This document shows positions 10,135-21,213 of a stretch of 64,000 bases of DNA, piece by piece; within the stretch, counting starts at the first letter, position 1; every line of letters begins with the position of its first letter. The stretch covers positions 26,210,201 to 26,274,200 of the forward strand of contig JAWZYU010000028.1 of the NCBI GenBank assembly GCA_038380435.1, given 5' to 3'. Both the position numbers and the translations under genes were made by a program. A model generated the notes under the pieces. It searched no databases. It worked only from the letters and a program-made list of their open reading frames with translations, and was not told the DNA's origin. This stretch comes from Ryuthela nishihirai. Its lineage: Eukaryota; Arthropoda; Arachnida; Araneae; Heptathelidae.

Positions 10135-11170
10135 CTAGTAGGGGTGTCGATTCATATTAATCCTGCACTTCCTTCTTTCAGAAATAAGTTCCATAGCATT
10201 ATCACTCAAGTAATTTTGTTTCCTCTGTTCCCTTTTACCCAAAAGAGTACTGTTGGTTTCAAGAAAAGCCTGTTTAAACTGATCCCATTCTTTTTCAACT
10301 TCAGCAGTAAGCAAACTACGATTGTCATAATGACTAAGTAGCCTATCATGGTATGTTTTGGCTATATCTGGATCTTTCAAACCTTCAGTGTTGAAGGTAA
10401 TTTTCTTTCAACATTTCTTAAGCTTCAGCTGCAAGACACTTTTGATCAGGTAATGGTCAGACCTAATTTCGGCTCCCCTGTAGATCTGGTATTCCTAACT
10501 GAACTGGCCCATACTATGTTAAATTACACCACATACTCATACTGTGTTACCCCCATACGTATGTTACACCCATACTGTGTTAATTAAACACCTCTGTTAA
10601 TTAAAATATAATCTATCATATTCCTGTGCAACCCATCAGGTGAAACCCATTATTATTTATAAATGACCCGGTGTTTGAAATATTGTTAGTTATTCGTAAA
10701 CCATTAAGTTTACTTACCTCTAGGAGACGTTCCCCATTGCCATTGGAACTATAGGAACGTCCTAGGAACTGCCTCTAGGAGACGTTCCCCAATGCCAAAG
10801 GGACCTGAAACTCCTGCCCAAAGGTCAGAGTTAGTACCAACTTTAGCATTGAAGTCACCTAGCACAAGAGAAATATCTCCTTCACAGAATTCAAAATATT
10901 CTGTAGCTGGTTGTAAAACGTGTCCTCGTTCTCATTAGAGTTCTCTGTGGGAGCATAACGACAGATGACATTCAAGTCTTTAATTTTTGTTTTAAATTTT
11001 GATCTAAGAAATATTTCATTAATGCAGTCATTTCCTAGAAGCATCACTGGCGTGCCTGCTGAGAAGCAAACCTACACCTTGGAGATGCTTTCCATCCTCC
11101 CTGCCTGAAAAAGAGAAATTTAAAGTTATTTTTAATATCTAACCTTTACCTGTCCATTTGGTCTCTTGCA
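10135..11170 (-). pseudogene. RTE-like endonuclease and linker remnant (copy 1)
   Basis: 10859-11047 reads CINEIFLRSKFKTKIKDLNV and YAPTENSNENEDTFYNQLQN, matching the apurinic-like endonuclease of the plus-strand copy. 10135-10380 reads KTYHDRLLSHYDN and EWDQFKQAFLETNSTLL from the linker. Stops and frameshifts separate the pieces. A local tandem duplication of GAGACGTTCCCCA-like sequence occurs near 10725-10795. Confidence 0.75.
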
Positions 11171-11188
11171 AGCCTAGAATATCTAGGT

Positions 11189-11697
11189 TATCATCATCAT
11201 CAGTTTATTATAATAATAAGGTTGCCACAGCATATATTTGTAATACTCTTATTAACCCAAGAGCATCTAAGCTCATGTAGGTTAACTTACAAATAATTTA
11301 AATACATAATTTTGGCAATATTGAACTCAACTTTACATAAAGAAAAAATAAACAAAAACAATACAGGATTTATAAAAACGATTATTTTTTTTACTTTAAC
11401 ACTGAAAACAGGCTGTCAGCATTAGTAATACTCATTAGATAATTAGCAGTGAGAGAACTGAAATGCATAAAATTAGTTTCATTCCGAATTATAATCGGTA
11501 AAGAATAAAAAAATTTTGGGGCCAAATAATCAAAATGTTTGTGCATAATTTCTTTATTTGCAAGTGGTCCAAGGTGTAGGTTCTTTTCCCATCATCTCGC
11601 ATAGAATAATTTGTATAATGTAGCACTGCATTATTGTTTTTAAAGAAGTAATTTAATGTTCTATAAACAAATAAATGTCTCAGTGGAAATACACCTG
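11189..11697 (-). mobile_element. 3' fragment of a different LINE nested in the RTE copy
   Basis: Comparison with the uninterrupted copy (near 21570-21600) shows about 500 extra bases between TAGGTTA and GCTGGAATTCC. On the minus strand they read LHLGPLANKEIM, then YLAPKFFYSLPIIIRN and SLFSVLK before a stop, the typical C-terminus of CR1/Rex-like LINEs (GPK..N.LP..I). The 3' end is a short TGATGATGATGA tail at 11189. It is a 5'-truncated insertion, younger than its RTE host. Confidence 0.75.
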
Positions 11698-12779
11698 AAA
11701 TGCTGGAATTCCTTCATGAGGACATCAAGAGAATAATCTCTATATAACGTTCCACGTACTTGCAAAGAGAAATGATTAATAGGATTTTTAAAGAAACTAG
11801 GTTTATTGAGAGAAGTAGGTAGGGCCAACGATATCAAACAGCCCCCTGATCGCAGGCATGGGGCAAAGTACTGTTCCTTCTCCGCTAAAGACTGAAGCCA
11901 CCCATATTAGTAGGAACTTCAGGCACCACTTTTTCAAGTGGACCTTTTCAGAGCCATAGACCTACATGCGACACATTACTCCAGTTCAGAATTGACGATG
12001 CCCAACTAGCTAAGTGAGGTTCAGGTACCTGTGATGGCCTCTGATGAAGATTATCCACCAGCTGATATAAAGTATCTCGTGGCTCTGTGCACTTAGGGCT
12101 TGCAACCCACAAACAAACAGAAACACAGCGGTAGATTCTCCCTTAACAGAGGCTCACCAGTGCAGCAAGTCCAGGATTCAAAATCAAGCTCAAATCCATA
12201 AAAAAGTCCAGTCTAGTAGGTATAAATGGTCAGCACCAGGTCCCTGTGAAGTTGACCACTCCTCAGCAGGGTTGAAAAAAAAAAGTGGCTATTATTACCA
12301 GATCAGTAGGCCATACTGAACTAGCAGCTCTCCTCTTCCGTTCTCTTCCAAAAGAGAATATTTCTTTTGAAAGATACTAACGGCATGCACCACGAGAAGG
12401 CGGAGTCGGACATTAGGCGCTAGGCCTGGCCGGTTCTGTGCATCATCACTGGAGATTGGTACACAGCTCTCCTTCCAGTTTATGCCTAGCTACCATTTAC
12501 AGACCTTTATGTGTAATATTTGAGAAAAGTATTTTCTTTAATGAAAATGATTTTCATCTATTTACATTAACCAAATGTTTTATAAAAATACTTTCTGAAG
12601 AATGCCGGCTAAGTTAGTGGTACTCCCAAGCGTTTAGATACTGTTTAAATAAAATTAATTGAAATGCAGGTAATGTAGGAATTTGTGGACCATGTTAGAG
12701 CATCCTTGCATACCACTGTCTAAGAGCCACTGATGTAAAGGATAGGGAACATAAATCTGATGATTAGAAGCAATCTTAC

Positions 12780-12944
12780 CTCTTTGAAGTTGACATCTTC
12801 GGAATATTCGATATTACTGATGGGTGAGTCCACATTATTCCTTCGGTCATCATCAAGGATGTAAGCCTTGCCCGTTACTCGTATTCCAAGGATCAGCTTC
12901 TTTGATGGAGCACCTCTTCTCATCCAATAGTTAATGGCAAAATC
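12780..12944 (-). CDS. GH18 chitinase-like protein, internal exon
   Basis: A 55-codon exon in phase 0 at both ends. The acceptor is TCTTTAG before GAT TTT GCC (12944) and the donor is GAG|GTAAGA (12780). The reading DFAINYWMRRGAPSKKLILG matches the GH18 block (V)(D/N)FAVNYW...GAP..KL.LGIP.YG. It continues IRVTGKAYIL, where the usual P.YGR is RVTGK, and ends DSPISNIEYSEDVNFKE. It joins the terminal exon directly (NFKE|FKVC), giving a somewhat short loop where active chitinases have GPG..G.YT. The block lies on the C-terminal half of the TIM barrel. Confidence 0.85.
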
Positions 12945-13158
12945 CTAAAGATGAAATTTTTAATAAACTGGGTAAGTAAAAGACTTATGCAGGATGGATA
13001 AATGAGAAAGGCACAGCACGAAATAAAACCTTTCTTGATCATAAGCTACATTAGAACAGGGATACTCAATTTAATTTTCAAGTGAGCCTGATACTTTCTT
13101 ATTTTAAATTTCTAATCTTTTTGCGGATCACAGGCGAACACACAGACACATACACAAA

Positions 13159-13230
13159 CTCCTTTGCTTTCTTTATTTTTCACTCCTTTGCTTTCTTTAT
13201 TTTTCACTCCTTTGCTTACTTTATCATATT
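13159..13230 (+). repeat. 24-bp tandem repeat, three units
   Basis: Units of CTCCTTTGCTTTCTTTATTT plus TTCA repeat twice exactly (13159-13206) and a third time with changes. It lies in the GH18 intron between the 14639 and 12944 exon edges. Confidence 0.85.
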
Positions 13231-14638
13231 TCTTTTGCTGAAAACGATAGTTTTGGCTATTTTTTTCACATATTTTTTGCTGGTAGTCATTTAAATAGCC
13301 ATCAGCGTTACTTTGGCGGATCTGGGAGCAACTCAAGGTATTAATTACTTTATTCGGAGCACGATGAAAAGTTTTACAAAACTTTTGTTCTATATTATAT
13401 GATGTTTTTCGGCCCAAGCAAACACACGATAGATGACGTTCAGAAATTGGATCACGACTGTGGTGCCAGAGTTGGAAATTCGTGAGAAATGTTTTACTTT
13501 ATGATTAAGAAAATTGCGAATAAATATTTTTTTTCCAAATGCTTATGGAGCTCCTTAAGAAACATTGTCATAAATGTTCACGTTGGTTGCCTACCAACGA
13601 TCTATAGCAAGGGTCAGTTATTGACCCGTAACAATGATTTGACAGTCTTTATCGAAATGTGGCTCAATAATAAAAAAAATACTGTTTAAAAATTTTTAAA
13701 AAATACCGGAAAAATATTAAGTTTTTAATATTTCCAAATTGCTATACAATACCGCAAATACTATTAGTTATTCACTACTGCTGAAATGACTGTTGTAGTG
13801 GGAAATAACTAAATAGTAACTAATTCTAACAAATGTTTCAGAGGTAAGTGTGTGAATAGTTATGAAGTTTAGGAAAATCTCCCTTGTAACTTTGTGAGTG
13901 TCATTTCTTTTTTCATTATTATCGTTTCCCTGATAAATATAAATAATATTTGGTGACTAGTAGTATTGGTATTTATGGATTATATTGTTATAAAAAGGTA
14001 CATACATTAAATGACTGCCACCGACTATTACATTTTACAAATACCATATATTGGCCCGCAATAAGGAAAAAATTGCCAACTGCTTTTAAAATAAATCTTA
14101 GCTATAAACATCGAGAATTTTTTCCCGATGCTGGAGAATGAGATAGGTTTTTTTTGAGAATTCAGATCAATCCATTTTTTATATGGATTTTATCTTTTTT
14201 TTTTTTCTATTTCTTACTGGCTTTTTCTTACGGTTTTTTCGAATGAAATTCCTATATAAAGCAGTTTGAATTTATGCTTTTTTTAGCAAATGCTATTTTC
14301 ATTCTTTGAAATTCTGGGAAGAATTCTTCCTAAACAGTTCCTCGGAAATAAATGGACAATTATCCACATTTAATCAGTTGTGTTTAAATGGGACTTAGCA
14401 ATCAGTCAGTTGATGGCCTTCTAAAGCAGATACTCAGCGTGGAAAAATATTAACGTCGCATTGAACCATTAATGAACGGATGCAGGCAAATGTTCTGATA
14501 ATGTTCGCAGCTTTATTTAAAATCGTGAATTTGAAAAATATTGAAGTTGTGATTAGAAGCGCGAACTGTTAAATTGAAAATATCATTTAATATCCTCGGC
14601 ACTGAAAAAAAAAAAATCTGAACTACATTACGTACTAC

Positions 14639-14750
14639 GTTTTCGACATCATTTCTTATTTCAGGATTAGGATACATACGTCCTGGGTGACGTGCTATGC
14701 CAGAGAATCCTTCAGTCATGTATGCCATCAAAATTAAGTAATTGCAATAC
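14639..14750 (-). CDS. GH18 chitinase-like protein, internal exon with MAY motif
   Basis: Minus-strand exon of 112 bp. The acceptor is CTTTGTTTCAG, then a single G that completes a codon, then YCNYLILMAYMTEGFSG and ARHPGRMYPNPEI, ending GAA AAC before GTAGTA. This is the GH18 strand (Y.D.I..M.YD.HG) followed by the (T)GH..PLYP loop. Active enzymes have Asp after the Tyr (M-T/A-Y-D); here it is Met. Together with the Cys for Trp in the last exon, this points to a chitinase-like lectin or growth-factor type rather than an enzyme. The donor GTAGTA is acceptable but weak. Confidence 0.8.
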
Positions 14751-15130
14751 CTGAAACAAAGAGAAAGACCAAGTGAAGCATCCATAAATGAACTGAATAG
14801 CATTAAAATTTTAATGACGTCTGAGTTAAGGTATTTACAGGACGAATGTGAGAGCATTTAATTATGTAGGAAAGCATTCCGAAGAGGCAAACTGTAGAAT
14901 ATAAAATCATTACGGCCGGCCAAAGGATTGCGGCGCAATAATTATTGCATGTTTTCAGTTAACGCCAAGCAGAAATGTTTGATTAATCTCGATTCTACTA
15001 ACTTAATTCTGACTTAATTCTAAGAAAAAGAAGAATGCAATAAAAACGTAAAACTATTTAACTTGCAATGCAATTAGCTGAAATCTTTGGAAATCATAAG
15101 TGATGAGAAATTGTTGAATATTCCTAAGAA

Positions 15131-15336
15131 GAGCGGTTCTTAATCTTCTTCAGATGCACACCCCTTAGAGCGATGTATGGAAGCCTCGCACCTTCAAATA
15201 TCCTCTTGCACCCATTTAGAAGTCTTCTTGGTTGGTTTATTTTTGAAAATATAATGAAAAAGCCTTCCTCCCGCATTCTTTGGACAATCTTCCAGCACCT
15301 CATAATGGCCTGGACACCCCAGGTTAAGAACCCCTG
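15131..15336. mobile_element. Probable non-autonomous hAT-like element
   Basis: The left end GAGCGGTTCTTAATC and the right end GGTTAAGAACCCCTG are inverted repeats of the hAT sort, 206 bp apart. The flanking octamers CCTAAGAA and CATTTGGA do not match, so the ends may be off or the site has decayed. It lies in a GH18 intron. Confidence 0.5.
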
Positions 15337-15713
15337 CATTTGGAATCTTTCGCTCATTGAGCTATTTGGTGTGATTGTATGCCGCTTTTATTTTTTTTTT
15401 ATTTAAAAATTTTTTAACAAATATTTTTGAAAGGGAAGAAAGTATTTCTCTACGCAAAGGATGGATATAATTTAGAAACTATTGGTCTTGTCCTGGCGTG
15501 AAGAAATTTTGAAGAAATTAATCAACGATTATTAACATCTAGATGAAAAATCACGTTTGAAACGGAATAGAATTAGAAACAATACGCACTGATGTTTTTG
15601 CAAGTCTCCTGATTCTATCCTCTCCAAAGTGTAGAACTACACTGAAGGTTCTTTATGGAAGACGGGCATGCGCATGAAGTCATCATTATTTTTAAAAATA
15701 GCAACTGCAGCAC

Positions 15714-15959
15714 CAGGGGCGGATCTAGAAAAAAATAAAGGAGGGGGATGGCAAGCGAAACAATCGAGCCAGTAAAAAGAGGGGATGAAAAACTGGTTTT
15801 CCATTGCAGTGTAGCATTTTCCCCTTCGTTTTAGAGAATTGAGAAAAAAAATTATTGAAATGCGTGAGATATGCAAAAGTTTAATCATTTTTAGTCTCCA
15901 TTATCCTTACCAGCATTCTCTACGAGGGAGAGGGGATTCCTTTCCTAGATCCGGCCCTG
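15714..15959. mobile_element. 246-bp non-autonomous hAT element with perfect 8-bp duplication
   Basis: The left end CAGGGGCGGATCTAG and the right end CCTAGATCCGGCCCTG are inverted repeats. They are flanked by the exact octamer TGCAGCAC at 15706-15713 and 15960-15967, the hallmark of hAT insertion. The interior has G-rich and C-rich subterminal stretches and no coding sequence. It lies in the GH18 intron between the 16546 and 14750 exon edges. Confidence 0.9.
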
Positions 15960-16126
15960 TGCAGCACCACTGCAGTAAAAACTTGAATTATTCATTTAAT
16001 AAGCTGGCGTGGCAAAAGCAAAATTCTTATAGGAGTCAGATATTGCTGATGCAATTTCTTTTCTGCTGGAAAGCATTGACACGTGTAAAATAAAGTAATT
16101 TTTTGGCTTTCTCATCATGTTTGTTT

Positions 16127-16325
16127 ATCTCTTGGACGAATGGTAGCGCGCTTGACAACTTATCAAAGAGACCTAGGTTCGAGCCCCGGGTAAAGTATGT
16201 ATGTTTGCGTTGTTTTTCTGCTATCGCCATCTTCACAGATCTACTATGACGTATAAATTGACAGGCTCCTGTCAGTCATCTGTGGCAAGCAGCTGCTTAA
16301 GGAGGTATTTATTTATTTATTTAAT
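16127..16325 (+). mobile_element. SINE family B, head-damaged copy
   Basis: It shares with 19831-20035 the stretch GGTTCGAGCCCCGGGTAA, TTTGCGTTGTTTTTCTGCT, CTCCTGTCAGTC.TCTGTGG and CAAGCAGCTGCTT, and ends in (TATT)n. The B box GGTTCGAGCCC is intact, but the A box is shortened to GAATGGTAGCGCGCTT. Confidence 0.85.
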
Positions 16326-16545
16326 CATGTTGTAAAACTGGAAATACTTCAAAGAATATGTAACAGCACATATGGAGGATCTTTAATACTTTTCTCTAGA
16401 ATTCGGCATTGTGAGAGACCTGGAACCTTCAGTTTCTATGGAACTAAATTACAGGGAGAAAAATTCATATACATATGAGTTTTATTAGTTACTTTTATTT
16501 AGTTTTAGTCAAGTTTTATTACTTAAATTGTGTAGCAAATATTAA

Positions 16546-16655
16546 CTGCTAATAGTGGGGACATCGTAGGCAGCGTCAATAATATTTTTTGATCCAGACA
16601 CTTTGGCTGAAAGTAGCATTGGTGGATTTTCATTATCGAAAGCACTGCGCAGTTC
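16546..16655 (-). CDS. GH18 chitinase-like protein, internal exon (most 5' exon found)
   Basis: Minus-strand exon starting in phase 0 after TTTTTTCTCACAG at 16655. It reads ELRSAFDNENPPMLLSAKVS, then GSKNIIDAAYDVPTIS. This matches the GH18 order: the ELR.AF helix that follows the catalytic strand, then the LLLSAAV strand, then YD.P.IS. To join the next exon in frame it must end AGC AG at 16546, making an Arg codon with the following G, but the next bases are TTAATA rather than GT. Either the splice donor is damaged, or a base is missing in the assembly, or I have mis-set the edge. The exon with the DGxDxDWE catalytic motif should lie just upstream; I did not find it up to 20 kb. Confidence 0.75.
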
Positions 16656-17874
16656 CTGTGAGAAAAAAGATCACTGACCATCAAACGCGAGATCATGAAC
16701 AGCAAAGAACAAAATATATGTGCTAAAATCACGCGAAATAATAACTTTTAATATGCAGACTTTATTAAAAATAACTTTCAAATTTTGTATAAATAATAAA
16801 ACGTTAGGTTTCGTGATATTTTTTATTATAGTAGTCGATGGTATAGTAAATAATTATAAGATGGCAACATGATATACATTGTAGAAAGAAAAAAAAATAA
16901 CATGAAAAATAAGTTTTACATGTAATTTACGAAATTTTCACCACCTTGTCGCATTCAGAAAGGAAGTGAAACAATATTTTGATTAAAATATAAACCATAT
17001 TTTAAAGATCAACAACTCAGAAAGAGATTAAAAATGCCATTCAATGTAGTCCGATTGGTTTTAACTCTTTCAGTTCCTTATATGCTTATATGGTAACAGT
17101 AATTCTAGAATTAAATCTTGATTAAAACTTTTAAATAAAATACATTTCTCAAATTGTTTTCCAAATGAAATCACGCAATGCAGTTCAGTTGAATTTTATT
17201 ATTTGTATTTTTTTATTTCCAATAATTTTTTTATTATTTGAAAATTTTTTATTGTTTTCCAAAAAGATATATTTGGGTCCAAATAGCAATAATAATAGAA
17301 TTTCAAGCATTTTTAGAATAACTAATTTTTATTTTTTTTGCCCCAAGAAATTAAGCATATATATATATTCGCTTTTGCTTTAAAGATAAAACTTAATACT
17401 TATTATTTTAACCTGGACGAGCTCTTACTCTTGGGTTTAATTATCACTTCACAAAGAAAAATGTGAATACTTTGTTCATGTGTATAAATATACAAATATA
17501 AGTATTCTTTGTTCTCCTATATAAATATACAAATACATAGGTAAATGTAATCAACTTTAATTTGATTATTTGATTTAATTGTGAAATTCGGAACTGAAAG
17601 ATTAAAATTGTCTTTTAAAGGTAGAAAGCAAATAAAAGAGTATTCTGGTGCGGAACTAATTTCGAAAGCAGTTTTTGGAGCAAAATCGATACTTTTTACT
17701 CTGGTTAGACCAACTAAGTCAAGTTTCAAGGAGAAGCAATTTTTAAATTTCTGTTTTTCTTTTTCATAAGTCAAATTGATAAAGAAATAGAAAGTAACTT
17801 TTTCGCTACCATTAACTTGCAGTCATTAGCTGCAGTGACTAGCTGTAGAGTGTCTCAATATCACTCACTTCATT
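16656..17874. other. AT-rich stretch, no recognised feature
   Basis: Upstream of the last GH18 exon found. I looked on the minus strand for a GH18 catalytic exon and saw none. Short open frames near 17165-17383 and 17517-17774 have only AT-rich codon use. Confidence 0.4.
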
Positions 17875-18312
17875 AAAACCTTTCACCAATTGATTCTTAC
17901 ATAACAGTACGATATTAAAACAGTATCGGGATGCATAAGATTATAGAAGAAATGGCCCCAATGTAGAATATAGTTACTTAAAAACTGTAGATAATTGTTA
18001 GCCAAACAGAGTAATTAATATTATTGGTATTTAATTTTGGTTTATATTAAAGAAGCAACAGCAGAGCTCAAAGTCACGTGTTTATGTGAAGAAAATTTTT
18101 AGAACAACTGAAATGGCTTTTTAAACCTTTCACCAATTGATTTTTACATAACAGTATCGGGATGCATGAGATTATAGAAGAAATGGCCCCAATGTAGAAT
18201 ATTGTTTCTTAAAAACTGTAGATAATTGTGAGTCAAACAGAGTAATTAAAGAAGAAACCGAAGAGCTAGTCACGTGTTCTAATAAAGAAAATTTTACAAT
18301 AACTGAAATGGG
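17875..18312 (+). repeat. Two-unit tandem duplication
   Basis: Unit 1 (17875-18118) and unit 2 (18122-18312) both run AAACCTTTCACCAATTGATT, GTATCGGGATGCAT, AAGAAATGGCCCCAATGTAG and GTCACGTGT to AACTGAAATGG. Unit 2 lacks about 50 bases present in unit 1. The bases after it to 19830 show only the hairpin ATGTCCGAG...CTCGGACAT (19651-19677) and no gene I can support. Confidence 0.8.
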
Positions 18313-19830
18313 CGATATACGATTTTTCCCGATCACTCGTGAACAGATTTTTAAATGAGTGATACGTTAAGAGAATGGACTACTACAAAAATATATATTA
18401 TTATATCGAGGCAGCTGAGAAATTGGTACGCAATCAACGACAATTTTTGAAATATTTCAAGTAGCTCTAAATAAAATCGTCGTCAAAATGCTACTAGTAC
18501 CCGATTCATAATAATCATCTTTGATGAATATTTTGTCAACTATTAAGAAACTGTTGTGATCTTCCAAAATGGACAGGTTGAAGGACTTTAAGAGTTGAAA
18601 ACCTAGACACTATTCAACCAACATGAGACAGTAATGTGAAGGGATAAATAACATTTCGGTCAACCTCCCAACGTTAGATTATAATAGCAGGAGTTGTTAT
18701 GTAGAGAACCATTCAGAACTTTGCCTGAAAATGTTTGGTGCGAATAAAGATTTTAATCAAATTGTCGTTAGTTAATAAATAATTGTCACAAATGTCTGAG
18801 AACGTCGTATAAAAGTTACCTGAACTAAAGGAGAAGAACACAGTTAGTATCACGAGACTGCATTAAAAAGGTTTATGCAAATATACACGGAATTAAGACT
18901 CTCTACGAATTTACAGACATCCATACGGTCGTTTTCGCGTTAAATGCGAACTTGGTGAGGTTTTGAGACGACCTGCTAAATTTCAGAAATGGTCGATTTC
19001 CGTCTCTCGGCTTTAAATCCGTACGCTAAGAAATAATTTGGCTTATAGATCAGAAGATATTTTCTCGCTATAAGAAAACGAATGGAGTCACTTACGTGGC
19101 AGGATTCCTGATTTAAATACGAATAGGGTTCATTTAGGTCGGTGCGGATTTTAACTGTCAAGATATTCAGCAAAACTATGGTTTATCAAGGAACTTGATT
19201 TAAATCACCTGTGTACCCTAAAGCGCCTTGCCATTGACACTATATTGATATGTATCATCTTAATTATACCAGCTGATTAAATACTCTGTTGTACCTAAAT
19301 ACGATGTAGAAAGAGTCGTTATTAATAAGGTATTGAAAGGTCTTGCGGGACAACCGAATCTGTCAAGCACCTAAGATCAGGTGACTTGCAGATGGGAACT
19401 GCCTGCTCGAAACATTCTGAGCTACTCTGGAATGTAGCGATTAGTGGGAGTTACAGAAACTCCACATAAGACACTTAATTCCTCCCGGGGGTGATCTCCG
19501 AGTCCCTTCAAGGTTTGTGAGAAGGAAAACCTCTCGGAACTTTCTTCCCAGGGAGTGATTGCAATCCACCAAGTTTCGGAACGCCGTAATCGAGAGTTAG
19601 TACCTACCATGGTACTAATCATAACTTGCAATAAAAGGTTTCATAATTTTATGTCCGAGCCTCTTACACTCGGACATCTTTTATCTGATCATTGCATTTT
19701 ACCACCATTTTTTCCCTTTTTAAAACATTGTGGCTATTTTTCTAGACTTTGATTTTACCTTTTATATTGTATATCTAATCCAGGTCTTTTACACCTGGGA
19801 TTCTTTAATCTTGTATTTCTCAAAACGATC

Positions 19831-20035
19831 GTCCCATGGCCGAGTGGTTAGCACGCTTGGCTACTGATCTAAGGGACCTGGGATCGAGCCCCGGATAAGG
19901 CATGGATGTTTGTGTTGTTTTTCTGCTGAGGTCCTGCCATCCTCACAGACCTACTATGGCATATAAACTGAGAGGCTCCTGTCAGTCCTCTGTGGCAAGC
20001 AGCTGCTTGAGGGGGTATTTTTTTATTTTTCTTTT
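19831..20035 (+). mobile_element. SINE family B, best-preserved copy
   Basis: A tRNA-like head begins GTCCCATGGCCGAGTGGTTA, an A box of the long-arm (Ser/Leu-like) type. B box GGATCGAGCCCC lies near 19882. The body includes GTTTTTCTGCTGAGGTCCTG and GGCAAGCAGCTGCTTGAGGG, and the tail is T-rich. Other copies are at 16127-16325 and, inverted, 47334-47525. No clear target duplication was found. Confidence 0.85.
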
Positions 20036-20350
20036 ACTTGATACTTATACCCTGGTTCATTGTTGGTTTACAATTTTACAATGTAGTGTATTTGTTTTAG
20101 CTTTTGGATTGGGTTTACTTGTCTTTTATTATTTATATTGTGTTTTGTTTGTCGCATTATGGCCTAGTCACCCTTTCGTCATAAATCCCCAACCAATCAA
20201 CCAACTCTTGTCACAGTGTTTAAAATAAAGATGACTAATAATTGCTCATGCTGCAAGGGGAAAACATTTTATTAGTAAATGTATCCATTGAATATTGTAT
20301 AACAGTAATTGTATACTAATATTCAAAACTAAAGAAAGGGTTAGTTTGTT

Positions 20351-20724
20351 TTATTTTACTTTTGAGCGGTAATTTTTTTGCACACAATGGGCTAAACGAT
20401 CAGGTCACAAGGACCTCGAAGGCTCAGAGAAGGTTGGGAAAATGGGCCATTGAACAGCTTCTAGGAGACAGATGAAAGCTTATAGTCAAGGTCATCCATT
20501 ATGTTTAACTTACACAGAATAACACACGGAACCGTGGCTTATTAGTCTGTCCGATAGACAGTGGTCTGTCGAAGCTTATCTGTTTCCTCCATTGACGAGG
20601 AAAAAGGCAGAGAGTTATCCAGAAATAAATCTCAATGTTTGCCACCCAGATGGGACTCGCACCTTGGAACTGCAGATTATGAGCCTCATGCATTACGAAA
20701 TGAAACACTCCGCCCCAACTCAAG
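20351..20724 (-). mobile_element. SINE family A, old near-full-length copy
   Basis: The plus-strand reading starts at the inverted tail (CTTTTGAGCGGTAA...TTGCACACAATGGGCTAAA), passes GGTCACAAGGACCTCGAAGG and ends in the degraded tRNA head (CAGATTATGAGCCTCATGC...CTCCGCCCCAACTC). It has many substitutions and a small insertion around 20540-20610. Confidence 0.8.
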
Positions 20725-21213
20725 GAAGGTTGGAGATTATAACATTTAAGGCCTGTAAATGGTAGTTAGGCATAAACTGGAAGGAGAGCTGTGTACCAAT
20801 CCCCAGTGATGATGCACAGAACAGGCCAAGTCTAACACCTAATGTCTAACCCCGCCTTCTCGTGGTGCAGGTAGTTAGTGCCTTTCAAAGGAGATATTTA
20901 GTTTTGGAAGGGAACGGAAGGAGAGGGCTGCCAGTTCAGTATGGCCTACTGATCTGGTTATCTATGGACACTTTTTTCTTTTTTTTTTCTTTTTTTTCAA
21001 CCCTGCTGAGGAGTGGTCAATTTCACCGGGTCCTGGTGCTAACATATATACCTACTAGACTGAACTTGTTTATGTATTTGAGCTTGATTATGGATCCTGG
21101 ACTTGCTGCACTGGTGGGCCTCTGCTGAGGCAGAATCTGCCGCTGTGTTTTCTTTTTGCTTCTGGGTTGCCAGCCCTAAGTGAACAGAGGCATGGGATAC
21201 CTTATGTCAGCTG

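Larger units (their letters stand above)
9175..12511 (-). mobile_element. RTE-like LINE, copy 1, broken and lacking its 3' end
   Basis: The reverse complement follows the plus-strand copy at 20750-24462 from its 5' untranslated region (12511 inward) through endonuclease, linker and reverse transcriptase. It stops at about 9175, just after the RQGCI motif of the RT, so the 3' third is missing. It sits inside a GH18 intron, antisense to the usual direction of new copies but in the same direction as the gene's transcription. A separate LINE fragment interrupts it at about 11189-11697. Confidence 0.85.
7651..12779 (-). other. GH18 intron swollen by transposable elements
   Basis: This interval lies between two in-phase GH18 exons. 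The donor GAG|GTAAGA (12780/12779) and the acceptor TCTGTAG (7651) are both canonical, and both exons meet in phase 0. Nearly all of it is mobile DNA: a Tc1 fragment, a dispersed repeat, two hAT copies and an RTE-like LINE with a nested LINE piece. Confidence 0.65.

Noticed and set aside
13050..13690. hAT-like element starting CAGGGATACTCAA
   Set aside because: The left end looks plausible, but no matching right end or octamer duplication was found.
19422..19631. Exon of an unknown gene on the minus strand
   Set aside because: The 69-codon frame resembles no family I know and lacks convincing splice sites.
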